Assembly: GCA_905193765.1 (NCBI GenBank)
Contig: CAJJPZ010000125.1
Span: forward strand, 1 to 6,540
Direction: 5' to 3'
Origin: an uncultured Eubacterium sp.
Lineage (GTDB): Bacteria > Bacillota > Clostridia > Peptostreptococcales > Anaerovoracaceae
Length of the DNA: 6,540 nucleotides
Positions within the stretch are counted from its first letter, which is position 1, and each line of letters starts with the position of its first letter. This document shows positions 5,575 to 6,540 of this stretch, piece by piece. The notes under the pieces were generated by a model, which saw nothing but the letters and a program-made list of their open reading frames with translations, had not been told where the DNA came from and ran no database searches. Position numbers and translations under genes: made by a program.

Positions 5575-6540
5575 TTATTCTGTTGTTTTTAATTTTTTCA
5601 CAGATATCCCCGTGGCTGCAAAGAATACCGTGACTGCTGTCATCACCAGAGCCAGTGCGTAATAAGGGATATATTCTGAGGCCTGCACTCCCAGCGTAGC
5701 ACTGAAATACACACCTGCCGTAGTCCATGGCACCAGCGGTGCCAGCCCCGTTGCTCCGTCATGGACCGTCCTTGCCAGCACGCATTTATCTATACCCGTT
5801 TCATCATATCTGCTGCCCAGTGCATTTGATGAAAGCACTATTGCCATATGACAGTCAGATGAGAAGAAACTCAGCAGCGTACCCATTATGTACGACGTCA
5901 TTATCAGCGAAAAACGTCCTTTCAGCAGACTGCTTATCTTTGATGTGATTGCCTTCATTATGCCTGTACACTCAAGACATCCCGCCAGTGCAAGCGCCAT
6001 TATTATCAGCAGTATAGTAGACGCCATAGCCATCAGTCCGCCCCTCGTCAGCAGCGTGTCCAGCAGGCTAACTCCTGTTTCTGAAACATAGCCTGAATAC
6101 ATTGACAGCAGACTGTCTTTCAGTTCAGCCCCCTGACATATGACAGAAAGCACCACTCCACATACCGATGCTGTTATCAGTGTCGGTACTGTAGGCACCT
6201 TCATGAATATCATCACCAGCAGCAGTATTACCGGCAGTATCAGTACCGGACTGAAATGGAAGTCTGCAGAAAGCCCGTCCATTATCTCCACGACCTGCGA
6301 TCTGTCTGCTGATGATCCTCCATATCTGGCTCCCATCACAGCAAATATGATGCCACAGCCAATGATCGATGGCACTGTTATGTACACCAGCGAACGGAGA
6401 GTATCATAAAGGTCTACCCTGGAAACTGCAGCAGTGAGATTCGTGGCAGCTCCGAATGGAGACTGCAGATCACCACAAAGCGCACCCGAAAGGATACAGC
6501 CTGCTGTCATACCGGCTGGTATGCCAAGACTTATGCCCAC
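5575..6540 (-). CDS. NhaC-family membrane transporter, 3' part
   Basis: The visible 321 residues are the C-terminal part of a secondary transporter; the gene continues past the right edge. The first codon in the window (GTG) is an internal valine, and about 100-150 residues are probably missing. Around seven or eight hydrophobic segments can be seen (for example near residues 52-70, 97-113, 117-136, 168-190, 212-227, 291-310 of the fragment). Family marks are LSGALCGDLQSP (17-28), equivalent to SGAxFGDxxSP, and HDGATGLAPLVPWTTAG (260-276), equivalent to the LIPWNT region. Relatives include Na+/H+ antiporters and malate/lactate antiporters. The usual SPLSDTTNL is here SPFGAATNL, so the transported substrate may differ. 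It converges on proC and is not in the same transcript, so a role in hydroxyproline or proline uptake is only a possibility. The stop is 21 bases past the proC stop. Confidence 0.82.
   Translation of the reverse strand: MGISLGIPAGMTAGCILSGALCGDLQSPFGAATNLTAAVSRVDLYDTLRSLVYITVPSIIGCGIIFAVMGARYGGSSADRSQVVEIMDGLSADFHFSPVLILPVILLLVMIFMKVPTVPTLITASVCGVVLSVICQGAELKDSLLSMYSGYVSETGVSLLDTLLTRGGLMAMASTILLIIMALALAGCLECTGIMKAITSKISSLLKGRFSLIMTSYIMGTLLSFFSSDCHMAIVLSSNALGSRYDETGIDKCVLARTVHDGATGLAPLVPWTTAGVYFSATLGVQASEYIPYYALALVMTAVTVFFAATGISVKKLKTTE

Overview
The window looks like chromosomal DNA from a strictly anaerobic, amino-acid-fermenting Clostridia-type Bacillota. The reasons are an oxygen-sensitive glycyl radical enzyme with its activase, strong AGGAGG-type ribosome binding sites, consensus sigma-A-like promoters and compact intrinsic terminators. 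I cannot name a genus. No insertion sequence, phage gene, CRISPR array, tRNA or rRNA is visible, and no gap between genes exceeds about 215 bases.

Layout from left to right. Positions 1-128 hold two back-to-back intrinsic terminators. One ends a + strand gene lying outside the window; the other ends the - strand operon. A - strand pair follows: a radical-SAM glycyl-radical-enzyme activase (129-1049) downstream of the glycyl radical enzyme itself (1071-3449). Upstream of them on the same strand is a LysR-type regulator (3641-4531), separated by a 191-base region with a terminator-like hairpin. From a divergent promoter region (4532-4743) a pyrroline-5-carboxylate reductase gene (4744-5553) is read on the + strand. 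It converges, across a hairpin terminator, on the 3' part of an NhaC-family transporter gene (5575-6540, - strand), whose start lies beyond the right edge.

The combination of glycyl radical enzyme, activase and P5C reductase points to trans-4-hydroxy-L-proline use. HypD dehydrates hydroxyproline to 1-pyrroline-5-carboxylate, and ProC reduces that to L-proline, which can serve biosynthesis or Stickland fermentation. The enzyme has the expected radical-enzyme residues (a thiyl Cys and Glu in GCVEP, and a glycyl radical site in RVAGYSA). The assignment to hydroxyproline rather than another substrate rests mainly on the proC neighbour. The LysR protein is the likely local regulator. The two divergent promoters (lysR and proC) can be drawn almost base by base, with a 7+7 bp dyad just upstream of the proC -35 element.

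Points worth a second look: an unusual CCGC cysteine tail on the glycyl radical enzyme, the terminator-like hairpin in front of it, the dyad at the proC promoter, and departures from usual motifs in both ProC and the NhaC-family transporter.
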